From Mesorhizobium sp. WSM3862 (GTDB lineage: Bacteria; Pseudomonadota; Alphaproteobacteria; Rhizobiales; Rhizobiaceae): 64,000 nt of DNA. Under the pieces are notes generated by a model. The model made no database searches and was not told the DNA's origin. It saw only the letters and a program-made list of their open reading frames with translations. Every line of letters begins with the position of its first letter. Within the stretch, counting starts at the first letter, position 1. Both the position numbers and the translations under genes were made by a program. The stretch spans positions 248,001 to 312,000 of the forward strand of contig NZ_NSGE01000001.1 of assembly GCF_002294985.1 (NCBI RefSeq), in the 5' to 3' direction. Below are positions 45,395 through 54,907 of the stretch, piece by piece.

Positions 45395-46102
45395 CTAAGC
45401 AGTGACCGCGACTTCCAGTGCCAGGCGGGTCATGTCGGTGAACAGCGCCTGGCGTTCGGAATACTCGGTCTGCTCGTCGGCGGCGACGTGGTCGACCACG
45501 GTCAGCAGCGATAGGGCGCGCGCGCCGAACTGCGCCGAGATGCGGTAGAGCGCGCTGGTTTCCATATCGACCGCCAGCGCGCCGAGCGCCCTGGGCTCGT
45601 CGAAGCGGGCGCGGCCATCGGGATGATGGAAGATGTCGCTGCAGACGGTCAGGCCGGCGCTGCAGGCAATGCCGAGATCGGCGGCCCGCTGCAGCGCCAG
45701 CGCATGGAGCGCCTCATCGGGGCCGGCCGGCTGGTAAAGTCCGAACACCTGCCCGCTGATCGGGCCCTCGGCGCGCACGGCGCTTGAAACGACCAAGCCC
45801 CGCAGCGGAACGTCGTCCGACAATGCGCCGCATGTTCCTGTGCGGATCAGCGTCTTCACGCCATGATAGTCCAGCAACTCATGGGCATAGATCAGGAAAG
45901 AAGAGACGCCGATGCCGGTTGCCTGGATGCTGACCGGCTTACCGCGGAAACGGCCGGTGAAGCCGAGGGCGCCCCGACGGAGATTGATGCAGCGCGGCGC
46001 CTCCAGAAAAGTTTGCGCCATCCACTGCGCGCGCTCGGGGTCGCCCGGCAGCAGCACCGTTTCGGCATAATCTCCCCTGCCCGCCTCGATGTGCGGCGTC
46101 AC
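45395..46102 (-). CDS. deoD: Purine-nucleoside phosphorylase, DeoD type
   Basis: Cleaves purine (deoxy)nucleosides with phosphate for salvage. The 235-residue protein begins TPHIEAGRGDYAETVLLPGD, the phosphate-binding loop of DeoD. It continues with RTGTCGALSDDVPLRGLVV and AVDMETSALYRISAQFGARA (Glu that holds the ribose), then LTVVDHVA with the Asp that protonates N7. The start is a GTG with GGGGGTG upstream. Some residues in the base site differ from E. coli, so substrate preference is uncertain. Confidence 0.88.
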   Translation of the reverse strand: MTPHIEAGRGDYAETVLLPGDPERAQWMAQTFLEAPRCINLRRGALGFTGRFRGKPVSIQATGIGVSSFLIYAHELLDYHGVKTLIRTGTCGALSDDVPLRGLVVSSAVRAEGPISGQVFGLYQPAGPDEALHALALQRAADLGIACSAGLTVCSDIFHHPDGRARFDEPRALGALAVDMETSALYRISAQFGARALSLLTVVDHVAADEQTEYSERQALFTDMTRLALEVAVTA

Positions 46103-46278
46103 GCGCTATCACCCCCATGACAGGACCCATCCGATCGCCATCATGGCAGGCTCGCTGCAATGTGCAAGCGATAGCTGTTTAAGACATGTCGCCTAAAAGG
46201 GCGCAGCGCTTTTGGGGAAACGACCTGCATCAAGCAATGATCTGAAGCGCGTCGCCTGATCTGCTTCACCGATGCGCT

Positions 46279-48858
46279 TTAAGATTCCAGCACGTCTTTG
46301 ACGATCGTCGCCAGTTGCTTGAGCGAGAATGGTTTGGGCAGGAAGCCGAAATGCGCGTCGGCCGGCAGGTTTTTGGCAAAGGCGTCCTCGGCATAGCCGG
46401 AAACGAAGACGAATTTTATGTCCGGCTGGCGCTTGCGCAATTCGCCGAGCAGCGTCGGCCCGTCCATTTCCGGCATCACCACATCGGACACGACGATGTC
46501 GACCTTGCCGCCGAGTGCCTCGAAGACCTCCAGCGCCTCGACGCCGGAGGAAGCCTCGTGAACGGTGTAGCCGCGCGAAGTCAGCGCCCTCACGCCGCCC
46601 ATGCGAACGGCGTCCTCGTCCTCGACCAGAAGCACGGTCGCCGAACCTGAGAGGTCCTTCGCCGTGTCGGCCGGCTTGGCTGCAGCTGCCGCCGCCGCAG
46701 TGTCGGCAGGCTCGCTCGCCTTCTTCACCTCCGTCACGTGACGCGGCAGGAAGATCCGGAACACCGTGCCCTTGCCGACTTCGGAATCGCAGTAGATGAA
46801 GCCGCCGGTCTGCTTGATGATGCCATACACCATCGAGAGGCCAAGGCCCGTTCCCTTGCCGACCTCCTTTGTGGTGAAGAACGGCTCGAATATCTTCTTC
46901 AGCACCTCCGGCGCGATGCCGCTGCCCGTGTCCTCGACCTCGACCAGCACATAATCGGCCGGGATAAGCTCGCGATACGGGAACGATTTGCACTCCTCGG
47001 CCATGACGTTGCGGGTGCGCACGGTAAGATCGCCGCCGGTGGGCATCGCATCGCGCGCGTTGACGGCGAGATTGACCACCACCTGCTCGAATTGGCCGAT
47101 GTCGACCTTGACCGGCCACAGATCGCGCCCGTGGTCGATCTTCAGCCTGATGTCGTTGCCTACCAGGCGGGCAAGCAGCATGCGCAGATCGGCAAGCACA
47201 TCGGTCAGGTTGAGAACTTCCGGCCGCAAGGTCTGCTTGCGCGAGAAGGCCAGCAACTGCCTGACAAGCGACGCCGCCCGGTTGGCGTTCTGCTTGATGT
47301 TCATGATGTCGGGGAAGGACGGGTCCGACGGCCGGTGGTTGGTGAGCAGGAGGTCCGACGCCATGATGATGGCGGTGAGCACGTTGTTGAAGTCGTGCGC
47401 GATGCCGCCGGCAAGCTGGCCGACCGCCTGCATCTTCTGGCTCTGCGCCATCTGGCCCTCGAGCGCCTTCTGCTCGGTAGTCTCGACGGCGTAGACGATG
47501 GCCGATTCCTCAGCACCCTCGCTACCGGCGCCGTCGGCGACCGCATTCACGTAGAAGCGGATGTGGCGCTCCTCATGGCCGGGCAGCAACGAGTCGATCG
47601 GCTCGATATTGGCCTGCCGCTGCCGCGCCTTCTCGAAGGCGGCGGCGAAGGCCGGCCGGTCGCGTTCATGCACCACGCTCTCGAAACGCACACGCCGGTC
47701 GACAGCGTCCCGGTCGACGACGGACGAAAACAGCGACAGGAACGGCGCATTGGTGCGCAGGATGCGCCCGCCGGCATCGACGCCGGCTATCGCCATCGGT
47801 GTCGAGTTGAAGAAACGCGTGAAGCGCACCTCCGAGGCGCGCAGGTCGGCGGACGCGTCCTCACCCTGGGTGCGGTTGAGCACGATGGTGCGCGTCGGCC
47901 CGTTCACTCCTTCGCGGCTTGCCGAAACGCGGTGCATGAAGCGGACCGGCAGTGCCTGGCCGCTCATTGTCGTCAGATCAAGGTCGATGACGGCGTTGCG
48001 CGTGGCGCCGGGATCAGCCTTGACCGAGCGGACGAGCGCCATGCCGTCGCCGGCGACGATCTCCGGCAGCGTGACCGCGCCCGGGGTGAAGCTGGCAAGG
48101 TCGATGCCCAGCCATTCGGCAAGCGTCGCATTGATATAGGTGACGCGGCCTTCCTGGTCGGCCGAGAAGAAGCCTGCGGGCGCGTGGTCGAGATGGTCTA
48201 TCGCCTTTTGCAGGTCGAGGAAGAAACGCTCCTGTTCCGCCCGCTCCTGCGAGATGTCTGCGATCTGCCAGGCAAGCATCGGCAGCCGCTGGCCCGGCAC
48301 GTTGAAGGCGCGGGCGCGGACGCGGTACCAGCGCGCGCCCGGCTCGGCCCCAGGCTTGATCGATTGCGCCAGGCGGAATTCACCGTCGCCGGCCTGGCCG
48401 TCGCGCAGGCCGGACGCCAGCCGGTAGATGGTCATTGAAGCCTCGGGGACGTCCGAAAGCAGCCCCTCGACCGTCTTGAGGTCGGCCGCCGAAGCGGCAC
48501 CCGTCATCTCGGCATAGGCCCGGTTGGCGTAGATTACGCGACCCTTGGTGTCGGTGACCAGGAGGCCTTGCGACATTGAATCGACGAACGCTTTGGACAG
48601 CTCGTCTCCGGTTGAACGCGGCGCGATCTGCACGAAGCCGATCGCCGTCGCGAACAGAAAGCCGACGCCGATCATGGCGAGCACGCCAAGCATGCCGAGC
48701 AGGAACGGATCGCCGAGGCGCTCGCGGAACAACCCGAAGACGACCGCCGCGCCGGTCAAAACGACGATGAAGATGATGAGCCTGGCGATGGCGCCCGGAC
48801 GCGTGTTTTGGTCGACGATCGGTACCGGATAGAAATCGCCGCGCGTTTCCTTGGCCAT
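46279..48858 (-). CDS. cckA: CckA-like hybrid histidine kinase
   Basis: An 859-residue cell-cycle phosphorelay kinase. Two membrane helices at 25-75 (ARLIIFIVVLTGAAVVFGLF and LGMLGVLAMIGVGFLF) are followed by two or three PAS sensor domains (about 95-460). The dimerisation domain has His488 in LAGGIAHDFNNVL. The ATPase domain has VNLAVNARDAM, DTGSGI and GTGLGLS. The C-terminal receiver has VLLVEDEDAVR and the phosphorylated Asp in IVVSDVVMPEMDG. In relatives CckA drives CtrA and CpdR through ChpT. The start MAKETRGD has GGGGG upstream. Confidence 0.94.
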   Translation of the reverse strand: MAKETRGDFYPVPIVDQNTRPGAIARLIIFIVVLTGAAVVFGLFRERLGDPFLLGMLGVLAMIGVGFLFATAIGFVQIAPRSTGDELSKAFVDSMSQGLLVTDTKGRVIYANRAYAEMTGAASAADLKTVEGLLSDVPEASMTIYRLASGLRDGQAGDGEFRLAQSIKPGAEPGARWYRVRARAFNVPGQRLPMLAWQIADISQERAEQERFFLDLQKAIDHLDHAPAGFFSADQEGRVTYINATLAEWLGIDLASFTPGAVTLPEIVAGDGMALVRSVKADPGATRNAVIDLDLTTMSGQALPVRFMHRVSASREGVNGPTRTIVLNRTQGEDASADLRASEVRFTRFFNSTPMAIAGVDAGGRILRTNAPFLSLFSSVVDRDAVDRRVRFESVVHERDRPAFAAAFEKARQRQANIEPIDSLLPGHEERHIRFYVNAVADGAGSEGAEESAIVYAVETTEQKALEGQMAQSQKMQAVGQLAGGIAHDFNNVLTAIIMASDLLLTNHRPSDPSFPDIMNIKQNANRAASLVRQLLAFSRKQTLRPEVLNLTDVLADLRMLLARLVGNDIRLKIDHGRDLWPVKVDIGQFEQVVVNLAVNARDAMPTGGDLTVRTRNVMAEECKSFPYRELIPADYVLVEVEDTGSGIAPEVLKKIFEPFFTTKEVGKGTGLGLSMVYGIIKQTGGFIYCDSEVGKGTVFRIFLPRHVTEVKKASEPADTAAAAAAAKPADTAKDLSGSATVLLVEDEDAVRMGGVRALTSRGYTVHEASSGVEALEVFEALGGKVDIVVSDVVMPEMDGPTLLGELRKRQPDIKFVFVSGYAEDAFAKNLPADAHFGFLPKPFSLKQLATIVKDVLES

Positions 48859-49066
48859 GTGCCCCCTGCTCGTGATTCCGATGCCCCGACACCCCCGAAC
48901 GGCCGGTTGAATCACATTCTCCTGTAGCGGAAAAGGCCCGGACGGCAAATGTCCGATAAAATCAACGATTCATGTTTCAAACTGTTCACGATGGGTGATG
49001 TCGCCTTGCGGAGGCTAGTCCCTAAGGTCTAGTGTCGCGTCACTTCAAAGGCGATTGGGTGCACCG

Positions 49067-49777
49067 ATGCTGCAGTGGCTGGATAGCGTAGCGGGGCCGG
49101 GTTACGTCGCTGCAATTCTATGGACGTTCGCGGCCCTTGTTCTGCTGGTCGTGGTCCTGCTCGTCATCAAGGTAGTCCGCAACCTGACTTTCGGCACCTT
49201 CGTTGCCGGAGGCCGGAATCGCAAGACACGGCTCGCCGTCATGGACGCCACCGCTGTCGACAGCCACCGCCGGCTGGTGCTGGTGCGGCGCGACGATATC
49301 GAACACCTCATCCTGATCGGCGGCCCGACTGATGTCGTGGTCGAGCGCGACATAAGGCTGGCAGCACCTCGCCGCCCGGCGCTGACCGGAGACAGCGGCC
49401 AGCAGCAGACCGCCGCGCCGCGCCCGCGGGCGCCTCAGCCCGCACCCGCCCCGGCCCGGCAGCCGACCGCACCGGCGCCGGCTCCCGTGGGCGAGCCCGT
49501 GTCGCGCCCGCGCGCGGCGCCCCCTCCGGCAAAGCCGCTGGTACCGCCTCCCCCGGCCGCGAAAGTCATGCCGCTCCCTGCGTATGGGACGAATGGCACT
49601 GGCCGGCAGGCCCCGCCGCAGCCCTCCAACGACTCGATCGACGACACACTGATGCACGAGCTCGAGGCATCGTTGGAGGAGTCCCATTCCAAACCGGCAA
49701 GCAAGCCGGCGGCGAAGCCCTCGCTCGATGACGAGATGACCAAGCTTCTCGGCGAGCTGGCCAGCCACAAACGCTGA
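49067..49777 (+). CDS. FliO-domain membrane protein with proline-rich linker
   Basis: A 236-residue protein: one N-terminal membrane helix (YVAAILWTFAALVLLVVVLL), then a FliO/MopB-like cytoplasmic domain (LAVMDATAVDSHRRLVLVRR, then DIEHLILIGGPTDVVVERDI). A long Pro/Ala-rich linker (residues about 115-185) and an acidic helical tail follow. FliO helps to assemble the flagellar export gate, but no flagellar genes are near and the protein is longer than FliO, so a general envelope role is as likely. It is divergent from cckA and ends at a shared terminator with dksA. Confidence 0.8.
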   Translation: MLQWLDSVAGPGYVAAILWTFAALVLLVVVLLVIKVVRNLTFGTFVAGGRNRKTRLAVMDATAVDSHRRLVLVRRDDIEHLILIGGPTDVVVERDIRLAAPRRPALTGDSGQQQTAAPRPRAPQPAPAPARQPTAPAPAPVGEPVSRPRAAPPPAKPLVPPPPAAKVMPLPAYGTNGTGRQAPPQPSNDSIDDTLMHELEASLEESHSKPASKPAAKPSLDDEMTKLLGELASHKR

Positions 49778-49804
49778 CCCCCAAAGGATTGCCGCTCAAA
49801 AAAG

Positions 49805-49832
49805 AAAATGGCCGGAAAGATCCGGCCATTTT
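49805..49832. terminator. Bidirectional terminator
   Basis: AAAATGGCCGG-AAAGAT-CCGGCCATTTT: perfect 11-bp arms with A/T tracts on both sides, between the convergent FliO-domain gene and dksA. Confidence 0.92.
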
Positions 49833-49861
49833 CGCAAAACCTGCGTCTGTCCCAACCCGCG

Positions 49862-50278
49862 TCAGTCGTCGCGGTAGACCTTCTCGCGGCGTTCGTGGCG
49901 CTCCTGCGCCTCGATCGACAGCGTCGCGATCGGGCGGGCGTCGAGCCGCTTCAGCGCGATCGGCTCGCCGGTTTCCTCGCAATAGCCATAGGTGCCTTCG
50001 TCGATGCGCTGCAGCGCGGAGTCGATTTTCGAGATGAGCTTGCGCTGGCGATCGCGGGCGCGCAGTTCGATGGCTCGGTCGGTTTCGGAAGAGGCGCGGT
50101 CGGCTAGGTCGGGATGGTTGGCGTTTTCTTGCTGGAGGATTTCGAGTGTTTCACGCGCTTCGCGAAGGATGTCATTCTTCCATGTGATAAGCTTCTGGCG
50201 GAAGTATGATTTCTGCCGTTCGTTCATGAACGGCTCGTCTTCGGAGGGTACGTAATCGGCGGTAACGATGTCGTTCAT
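49862..50278 (-). CDS. dksA: DksA/TraR-family RNA polymerase regulator lacking three zinc cysteines
   Basis: A 138-residue secondary-channel regulator that works with ppGpp. The coiled-coil (residues 20-85, RQKSYFRQKLITWKNDILRE and onward) carries an acidic tip region (NHPDLADRASSETDRAIEL). The globular end reads YGYCEETGEPIALKRLDARP and IATLSIEAQERHERRE. Where E. coli DksA has four zinc cysteines, only the first is kept; the others are Thr, Ser and Ala. Alphaproteobacterial DksA proteins often lack zinc, so the gene is probably functional. The start MNDIVTADY was chosen. Confidence 0.9.
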   Translation of the reverse strand: MNDIVTADYVPSEDEPFMNERQKSYFRQKLITWKNDILREARETLEILQQENANHPDLADRASSETDRAIELRARDRQRKLISKIDSALQRIDEGTYGYCEETGEPIALKRLDARPIATLSIEAQERHERREKVYRDD

Positions 50279-50530
50279 TCGACTCACCCAACAACCCCAA
50301 ATTTGGCGCCTATATATTCGCGGACAAGGGGCTGCACAAGCGGAAACAATAACAGTTTCACGCATTTGTTAGTCTTAGCAGCAGGCATTCGCGGCGGCCA
50401 TTTCTCAACGGTCGAGATCGAATTCATCAGCGATTCGGCGCGGTTGCGCGTCCTATGCCATTGTGCACGACACCGTTCTGGTGACTAATCGCCAAAACGC
50501 TCAGCGTATTCAACATAAAGGGGGAGCCGG

Positions 50531-51034
50531 TTGAGCAGACTTTATCTGTTGAGGCATGCCAAGGCCGGATGGGCGCTGCCCGGTGTTCGTGACTTCGATC
50601 GTCCGCTCGACGAATCGGGCATGGCCGACGCTGAGGCGATGGGTGACGCCATGCGGGCCCGCGACTACGTGCCGGATGTCACGCTCTGCTCCAACGCCAA
50701 GCGAGCACGGCAGACCCTGGAAGGCCTTGCGGGCCGCACCGACACCGGCCGGGTGCTGTTCTTCGACACACTCTACAGCGAAGATGCCGCCGGTTACCTC
50801 GAAATCATTCGTAATAACAGCGGGGCCGGCTCATTGCTGGTGATCGGCCACAATCCGATGACCGAGGACCTAGCCATGGCGGTGTCGGGCGACGGCGATG
50901 AGACCGCGCGAGGCATGCTCAACCACGGCTTTCCCACTTCCGGACTCGCCGTCGTGCGTTTTCCCGGCAATCTCGGTGAAGCAGGCCAAGGCCGTGGTTA
51001 TCTCGAGGCCTTTCTCAGTCCCGCCGATCTCTGA
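50531..51034 (+). CDS. SixA-like histidine phosphatase
   Basis: A 167-residue phosphohistidine phosphatase of the RHG branch. The catalytic His is in LYLLRHAKAGW, the second His is in LVIGHNPMTED, and TLCSNAKRARQTLEGL carries the phosphate-binding Arg. SixA removes phosphate from HPt domains; with CckA upstream and an HPt gene at 63.2 kb this is a tempting but unproven link. The start is a TTG with GGGGGAGCC upstream. Confidence 0.85.
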   Translation: MSRLYLLRHAKAGWALPGVRDFDRPLDESGMADAEAMGDAMRARDYVPDVTLCSNAKRARQTLEGLAGRTDTGRVLFFDTLYSEDAAGYLEIIRNNSGAGSLLVIGHNPMTEDLAMAVSGDGDETARGMLNHGFPTSGLAVVRFPGNLGEAGQGRGYLEAFLSPADL

Positions 51035-51097
51035 CACCATTTCAAACGCCTTGCCCAAGGCTTATATCGGGCCCTGACGGGCGACCCAGAGGCAGAT

Positions 51098-52567
51098 TTG
51101 GCATCATCGCTGACCACTTTCACCGACGAGGCGAGGATTGCGCTCGACACGTTGTCGGGCCGGGCCGCCGGGCTCTTCTCCCCATCCCTGCGACTGGGCG
51201 TCACCGGCCTCTCCCGTGCCGGCAAGACGGTGTTCATTTCCGCTCTCGTGCATAACCTTATCCATGGCGGGCGGCTGCCGCTGTTCGAAGCGCAAAAATC
51301 GGGCCGCATCGCCCGCGCCTTGCTCGAGGAGCAGCCGGACGACGCCGTCCCGCGCTTCCAGTACGAGGACCATGTCGCGGCCCTGGTCGACGACCGTGTC
51401 TGGCCGGATTCGACGCGCGCCATTTCAGAGCTGAGGCTGACCATCGAATACGAGTCGGCCTCCGGCTGGAACCGGCTGTTTTCGGCCGGAAAGCTGTCGA
51501 TCGACATCGTCGATTATCCCGGCGAATGGCTGCTCGACCTCCCGCTGCTCGGTAAATCTTTCGCCGATTTTTCGCGCGAGGCGGTGGAGCTGGCCGCCCT
51601 ACCGGTCCGCTCCGACCTGTCACAGGCGTGGCAGGAGCTGGCCTCCTCGGTCGATCCGGACACAGACGCGGACGAGATGACGGCGCGCCGTCTCGCCGAA
51701 AGCTTCGCCGCCTATCTCAAGGCTTGCAAGCTCGACGAACGTGCGCTGTCGACGCTGCCGCCGGGTCGTTTCCTGATGCCGGGCGATCTCGAAGGCTCGC
51801 CGGCGCTGACCTTCGCGCCGCTGATGAAATTGTCCGAACGGCGCCGCCCCGGATCGCTGCAGGCGATGATGGAGCGCCGCTACGAGGCCTACAAGACGCA
51901 TGTCGTAAAACCATTCTTTCGCGAGCATATTACCCGTCTCGACCGCCAGATCGTGCTGATAGACGCCATGCAGGCGCTCAACGCCGGCCCGGCCGCCATG
52001 GCCGACCTCGAACGGGCCGTCACCGAAATCCTCTCCTGCTTCCGACCCGGGCGGAGCAATTTCGTCACCGACCTGTTTTCGAGGCGCATCGACCGCATAC
52101 TGGTGGCGGCGACCAAAGCCGACCAGTTGCACCACGAAACCCATGACCGGCTGCAGGCGATCGTGCGCCGCCTGGCCGACCGCGCGGTCGCGCGGGCCAA
52201 TTTCGGCGGCGCCGATGTCGATGTGGTCGCCATGGCGGCGGTGCGCTCGACCCGCGAGGGCTTCGTGAAGCAAGGCCGCGAGACATTGCCGGTGATCATC
52301 GGCACGCCCTTGAAAGGCGAGAAGATCAACGGCGAGACATTCGACGGCAAAGCCGAAACAGCCATATTTCCCGGCGACTTGCCGGAAAAGGTCGATCCCG
52401 TGTTCGACGTTTCCCGGCAGCAGGCGGAAAACAATGAACCGGCGATCCGTTTCGTGCGCTTTCGTCCGCCGAAGCTCGAGCGGACGGCCGAAGGCGTCAC
52501 GCTGTCTTTGCCGCATATTCGCCTCGACCGCGCGCTTCAGTTCCTGATCGGAGATCGTTTGGCATGA
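51098..52567 (+). CDS. YcjX-family P-loop protein
   Basis: A 489-residue GTPase-like protein of the DUF463/YcjX family. The P loop is GLSRAGKTVFISAL near residue 37. Family strings are SIDIVDYPGEWLLDLPLL (Walker B equivalent), LPPGRFLMPGDLEGSPALTF, LFSRRIDRILVAATKADQLH and IRFVRFRPPKLE. YcjX with YcjF is induced by envelope stress in enterics, with no known molecular job. The start is a TTG with AGAGGCAG upstream. It overlaps the next gene as ATGA. Confidence 0.9.
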   Translation: MASSLTTFTDEARIALDTLSGRAAGLFSPSLRLGVTGLSRAGKTVFISALVHNLIHGGRLPLFEAQKSGRIARALLEEQPDDAVPRFQYEDHVAALVDDRVWPDSTRAISELRLTIEYESASGWNRLFSAGKLSIDIVDYPGEWLLDLPLLGKSFADFSREAVELAALPVRSDLSQAWQELASSVDPDTDADEMTARRLAESFAAYLKACKLDERALSTLPPGRFLMPGDLEGSPALTFAPLMKLSERRRPGSLQAMMERRYEAYKTHVVKPFFREHITRLDRQIVLIDAMQALNAGPAAMADLERAVTEILSCFRPGRSNFVTDLFSRRIDRILVAATKADQLHHETHDRLQAIVRRLADRAVARANFGGADVDVVAMAAVRSTREGFVKQGRETLPVIIGTPLKGEKINGETFDGKAETAIFPGDLPEKVDPVFDVSRQQAENNEPAIRFVRFRPPKLERTAEGVTLSLPHIRLDRALQFLIGDRLA

Positions 52568-53643
52568 ATCCGCCCCGCAAACCGGCGGCCTTCCGCATCG
52601 AGCCCGAGCCCGCGCCGCGGCACGAGGCGCCGCAGAAGCATCGCGCCGAACAGCCCGTGCGCAGGCCACCCGCCGCCAGGGCCGATGTCGCCGTGGTCAT
52701 TCCCTCGGAGATCGACGTTTTCGACCAGCCGGATATCGAGCAGGCCCCGCCGCCACCGGCGACCTCTGCAAGGAAGCGCTCACTGCTGGCACGCCTGTTT
52801 TTCGGAGCTTTCGGCGTGCTTGTCTCGCTCGCGGTCGGCTTGTGGACGGATCAGCTCATCCGTGACCTTTTCGCGCGCGCCGAATGGCTGGGCTGGCTGG
52901 CGGCCGGCATGGCGGCCATCGCGCTTTTGTCGCTGCTTATCGTCCTGATCCGCGAGTTCCTCGCCATCGCACGCCTCGCTGAGGTCGAGAAACTACAGCG
53001 ACGGGCCGTGGATGCGGTTGCGCGCGACGACCCCAAGGCCGCGCGCGCTTTGGTCGACGAGCTTTCCGCCTTTGTCGCAGCTAAACCGGAGACCGCGGCC
53101 GGCCGCCGCTCGCTCGCCGAATTGCGCGGCGAGATCATCGATGGCGCCAATCTGGTGCGGCTCGCCGAAACCGAGATCCTGTCGCCGCTCGATGCCCGCG
53201 CCAAGATGATGATCCTGGAGGCCGCGAAGAGGGTCTCGCTGGTGACGGCGGTCAGCCCGCGCGCGTTGGTCGACGTCGCCTATGTCGTGTTCGAAGCCGG
53301 CAGGTTGATCCGGCGCCTGTCGGAACTTTATGGCGGCCGTCCCGGTACGCTGGGCTTCTTCCGCCTGGCGCGCGGTGTGCTCGCCCATCTCGCGGTGACC
53401 GGCTCGATCGCCGTCGGCGACAGTTTCGTGCAGCAGATCGTCGGCCACGGCCTTGCCGCGAAGCTCTCGGCAAAGCTTGGTGAAGGCGTCGTCAACGGCA
53501 TGATGACGGCGCGCATCGGCATCGCGGCGATGGAAACGACGCGCCCGCTGCCGTTCATTGCGGTAAAGCGACCGGGGCTAGGCGATTTCCTCTCGGCATT
53601 GACCTCGTTCGCGTCGCGAAAGGATGGCCAAAGCGAGCAGTAA
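52564..53643 (+). CDS. YcjF/DUF697 membrane protein
   Basis: A 359-residue partner of the preceding YcjX protein. A basic, proline-rich cytoplasmic N-terminus (1-75) is followed by two membrane helices (LLARLFFGAFGVLVSLAVGL and WLAAGMAAIALLSLLIVLIR) and a long helical region. The DUF697 domain at the end has AVSPRALVDVAYVVFEAGRL, FFRLARGVLAHLAVTGSIAV and RIGIAAMETTRPLPF. It is coupled to ycjX by a 4-bp overlap. No pspA or pspC is seen nearby. Confidence 0.88.
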   Translation: MNPPRKPAAFRIEPEPAPRHEAPQKHRAEQPVRRPPAARADVAVVIPSEIDVFDQPDIEQAPPPPATSARKRSLLARLFFGAFGVLVSLAVGLWTDQLIRDLFARAEWLGWLAAGMAAIALLSLLIVLIREFLAIARLAEVEKLQRRAVDAVARDDPKAARALVDELSAFVAAKPETAAGRRSLAELRGEIIDGANLVRLAETEILSPLDARAKMMILEAAKRVSLVTAVSPRALVDVAYVVFEAGRLIRRLSELYGGRPGTLGFFRLARGVLAHLAVTGSIAVGDSFVQQIVGHGLAAKLSAKLGEGVVNGMMTARIGIAAMETTRPLPFIAVKRPGLGDFLSALTSFASRKDGQSEQ

Positions 53644-53742
53644 GGTAAATGCAGAAACGGTCGCCAGTGACGAAGCATTAACCAATCTTCTTCATGGTCA
53701 CTCTGGTTCCAACAGCAGACTCGTTCGTGCCGGGTGTTGTCA

Positions 53743-54297
53743 ATGAGAAGCGTAATCTTGTCCTGCGTCATGACCGCAACGGTTGCGGCCGCCGTACCGC
53801 TCGGCCTCGTCGAAAGGGCCTTTGGAGCAGAGGCTGACAAGCAGTTTTTCCGCTCGGTCGAAGGCAAATGGGTCGGCCCTGGCGAAATCATCGCCGGCAA
53901 ATACAAGGGCACGAAATTCACCTGCAATTTCAACGGTTCCACGCCGGACGGCAAGGTCGGCATGACGCTGGACGGCGACTGCCGGGTCGGCGTTTTCACC
54001 CAGAAGATGTCGGCGACGGTCGAACGCCGGGGCCGGGATGGTTACAAAGGCACTTTCATGGGTGGCTCGACCGGCAACGGCATGGACATTGTCGGCGGCA
54101 ATGTCGTCGATCCCCAAAAGGTCGTCTTCACCATTAACCGCAATCAGTTGAACGGCGTCATGCAGGCGCGCGTCCCCGACGACAATTCGATGACCGTGAC
54201 GGTCGCCGTGCGCGTCGACAAGCAGTTGGTGCCGGTCATCGGCATGAGCCTAAAGCGGGTCGACACGGTCGAAGTCGGCTCGATCGCGAAGAACTGA
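53743..54297 (+). CDS. Exported hypothetical protein
   Basis: A 184-residue protein with a signal peptide (SVILSCVMTATVAAAVPLGL, cleavage near AFG-AEA). The mature part has KQFFRSVEGKWVGPGEIIAG, KFTCNFNGSTPDGKVGMTLD and GYKGTFMGGSTGNGMDIVGG, a beta-barrel-like pattern similar to small rhizobial exported proteins of unknown role. The start at 53743 gives the signal peptide its natural beginning. It ends at a terminator at 54322. Confidence 0.75.
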   Translation: MRSVILSCVMTATVAAAVPLGLVERAFGAEADKQFFRSVEGKWVGPGEIIAGKYKGTKFTCNFNGSTPDGKVGMTLDGDCRVGVFTQKMSATVERRGRDGYKGTFMGGSTGNGMDIVGGNVVDPQKVVFTINRNQLNGVMQARVPDDNSMTVTVAVRVDKQLVPVIGMSLKRVDTVEVGSIAKN

Positions 54298-54321
54298 GCA
54301 AAGCGCGATCGAGGAAGACCA

Positions 54322-54357
54322 AAGGCGGCAGCCAATGGCCACCGCCTTCTTTCGTTT
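54322..54357 (+). terminator. Intrinsic terminator
   Basis: AAGGCGG and CCGCCTT pair around an inner GCC-AAT-GGC stem, followed by TCTTTCGTTTT. It sits between the exported-protein gene and the converging lipoprotein gene. Confidence 0.78.
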
Positions 54358-54366
54358 TGACTTGGC

Positions 54367-54633
54367 TCAACCCTTGATGGCGGCAGTCACTTCGTCATAT
54401 GCCTTGCAGGCTTCGTCCAGCGTCGTGGCATTCTGATATTTCGTCGTCACGGCCTGCACCTTGGCCGTCAGATCAGCCGCCTTGCTCGGATCCTTGGTGA
54501 TTGCTTCCTGAAGCGCGGCAGCCATGTCCTGCGCCTTCTTGGCGGCGATCTCCTGTGTGCACTCCGGTCCCTTCGAACAGGCCGAAACGGCCAGCGCCGC
54601 AACGCCAACGGCAACGAGCAAAAACTTCTTCAT
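54367..54633 (-). CDS. Small lipoprotein
   Basis: An 88-residue lipoprotein: MKKFLLVAVGVAALAVSAC with the lipobox VSAC (modified Cys19). A short helical domain with two further cysteines follows (PECTQEIAAKKAQDMAAALQ, then ATTLDEACKAYDEVTAAIKG), which could form a disulfide. GAGGAG lies 10 bp upstream of the ATG; the frame above it is not coding. Its function is unknown. Confidence 0.8.
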   Translation of the reverse strand: MKKFLLVAVGVAALAVSACSKGPECTQEIAAKKAQDMAAALQEAITKDPSKAADLTAKVQAVTTKYQNATTLDEACKAYDEVTAAIKG

Positions 54634-54907
54634 GTCAGTCATCTCCTCAAAAAAAAGGCAGCGGCCCATCGCCGCTGCCCTCCAATGGCTGAAGCTCCAT
54701 AGCCAAAGCCTACCGGCCTTAACCTTTGATTGTGGCGGCGCGCAACGACCGGGCTGCGTAAACTTGTGCACGAAGCTGCAGCGCGAGTTTGTCTGACGGC
54801 ACACGCTCATTTTCGGGCAGACACCCCTGCTCTTCCTGCCAGGCCCCCTGCCCTTGCCTCGCACTCCCGCTGCATGCAAGGAGTGCTGAAACGAAAGGAC
54901 GGCAGTC

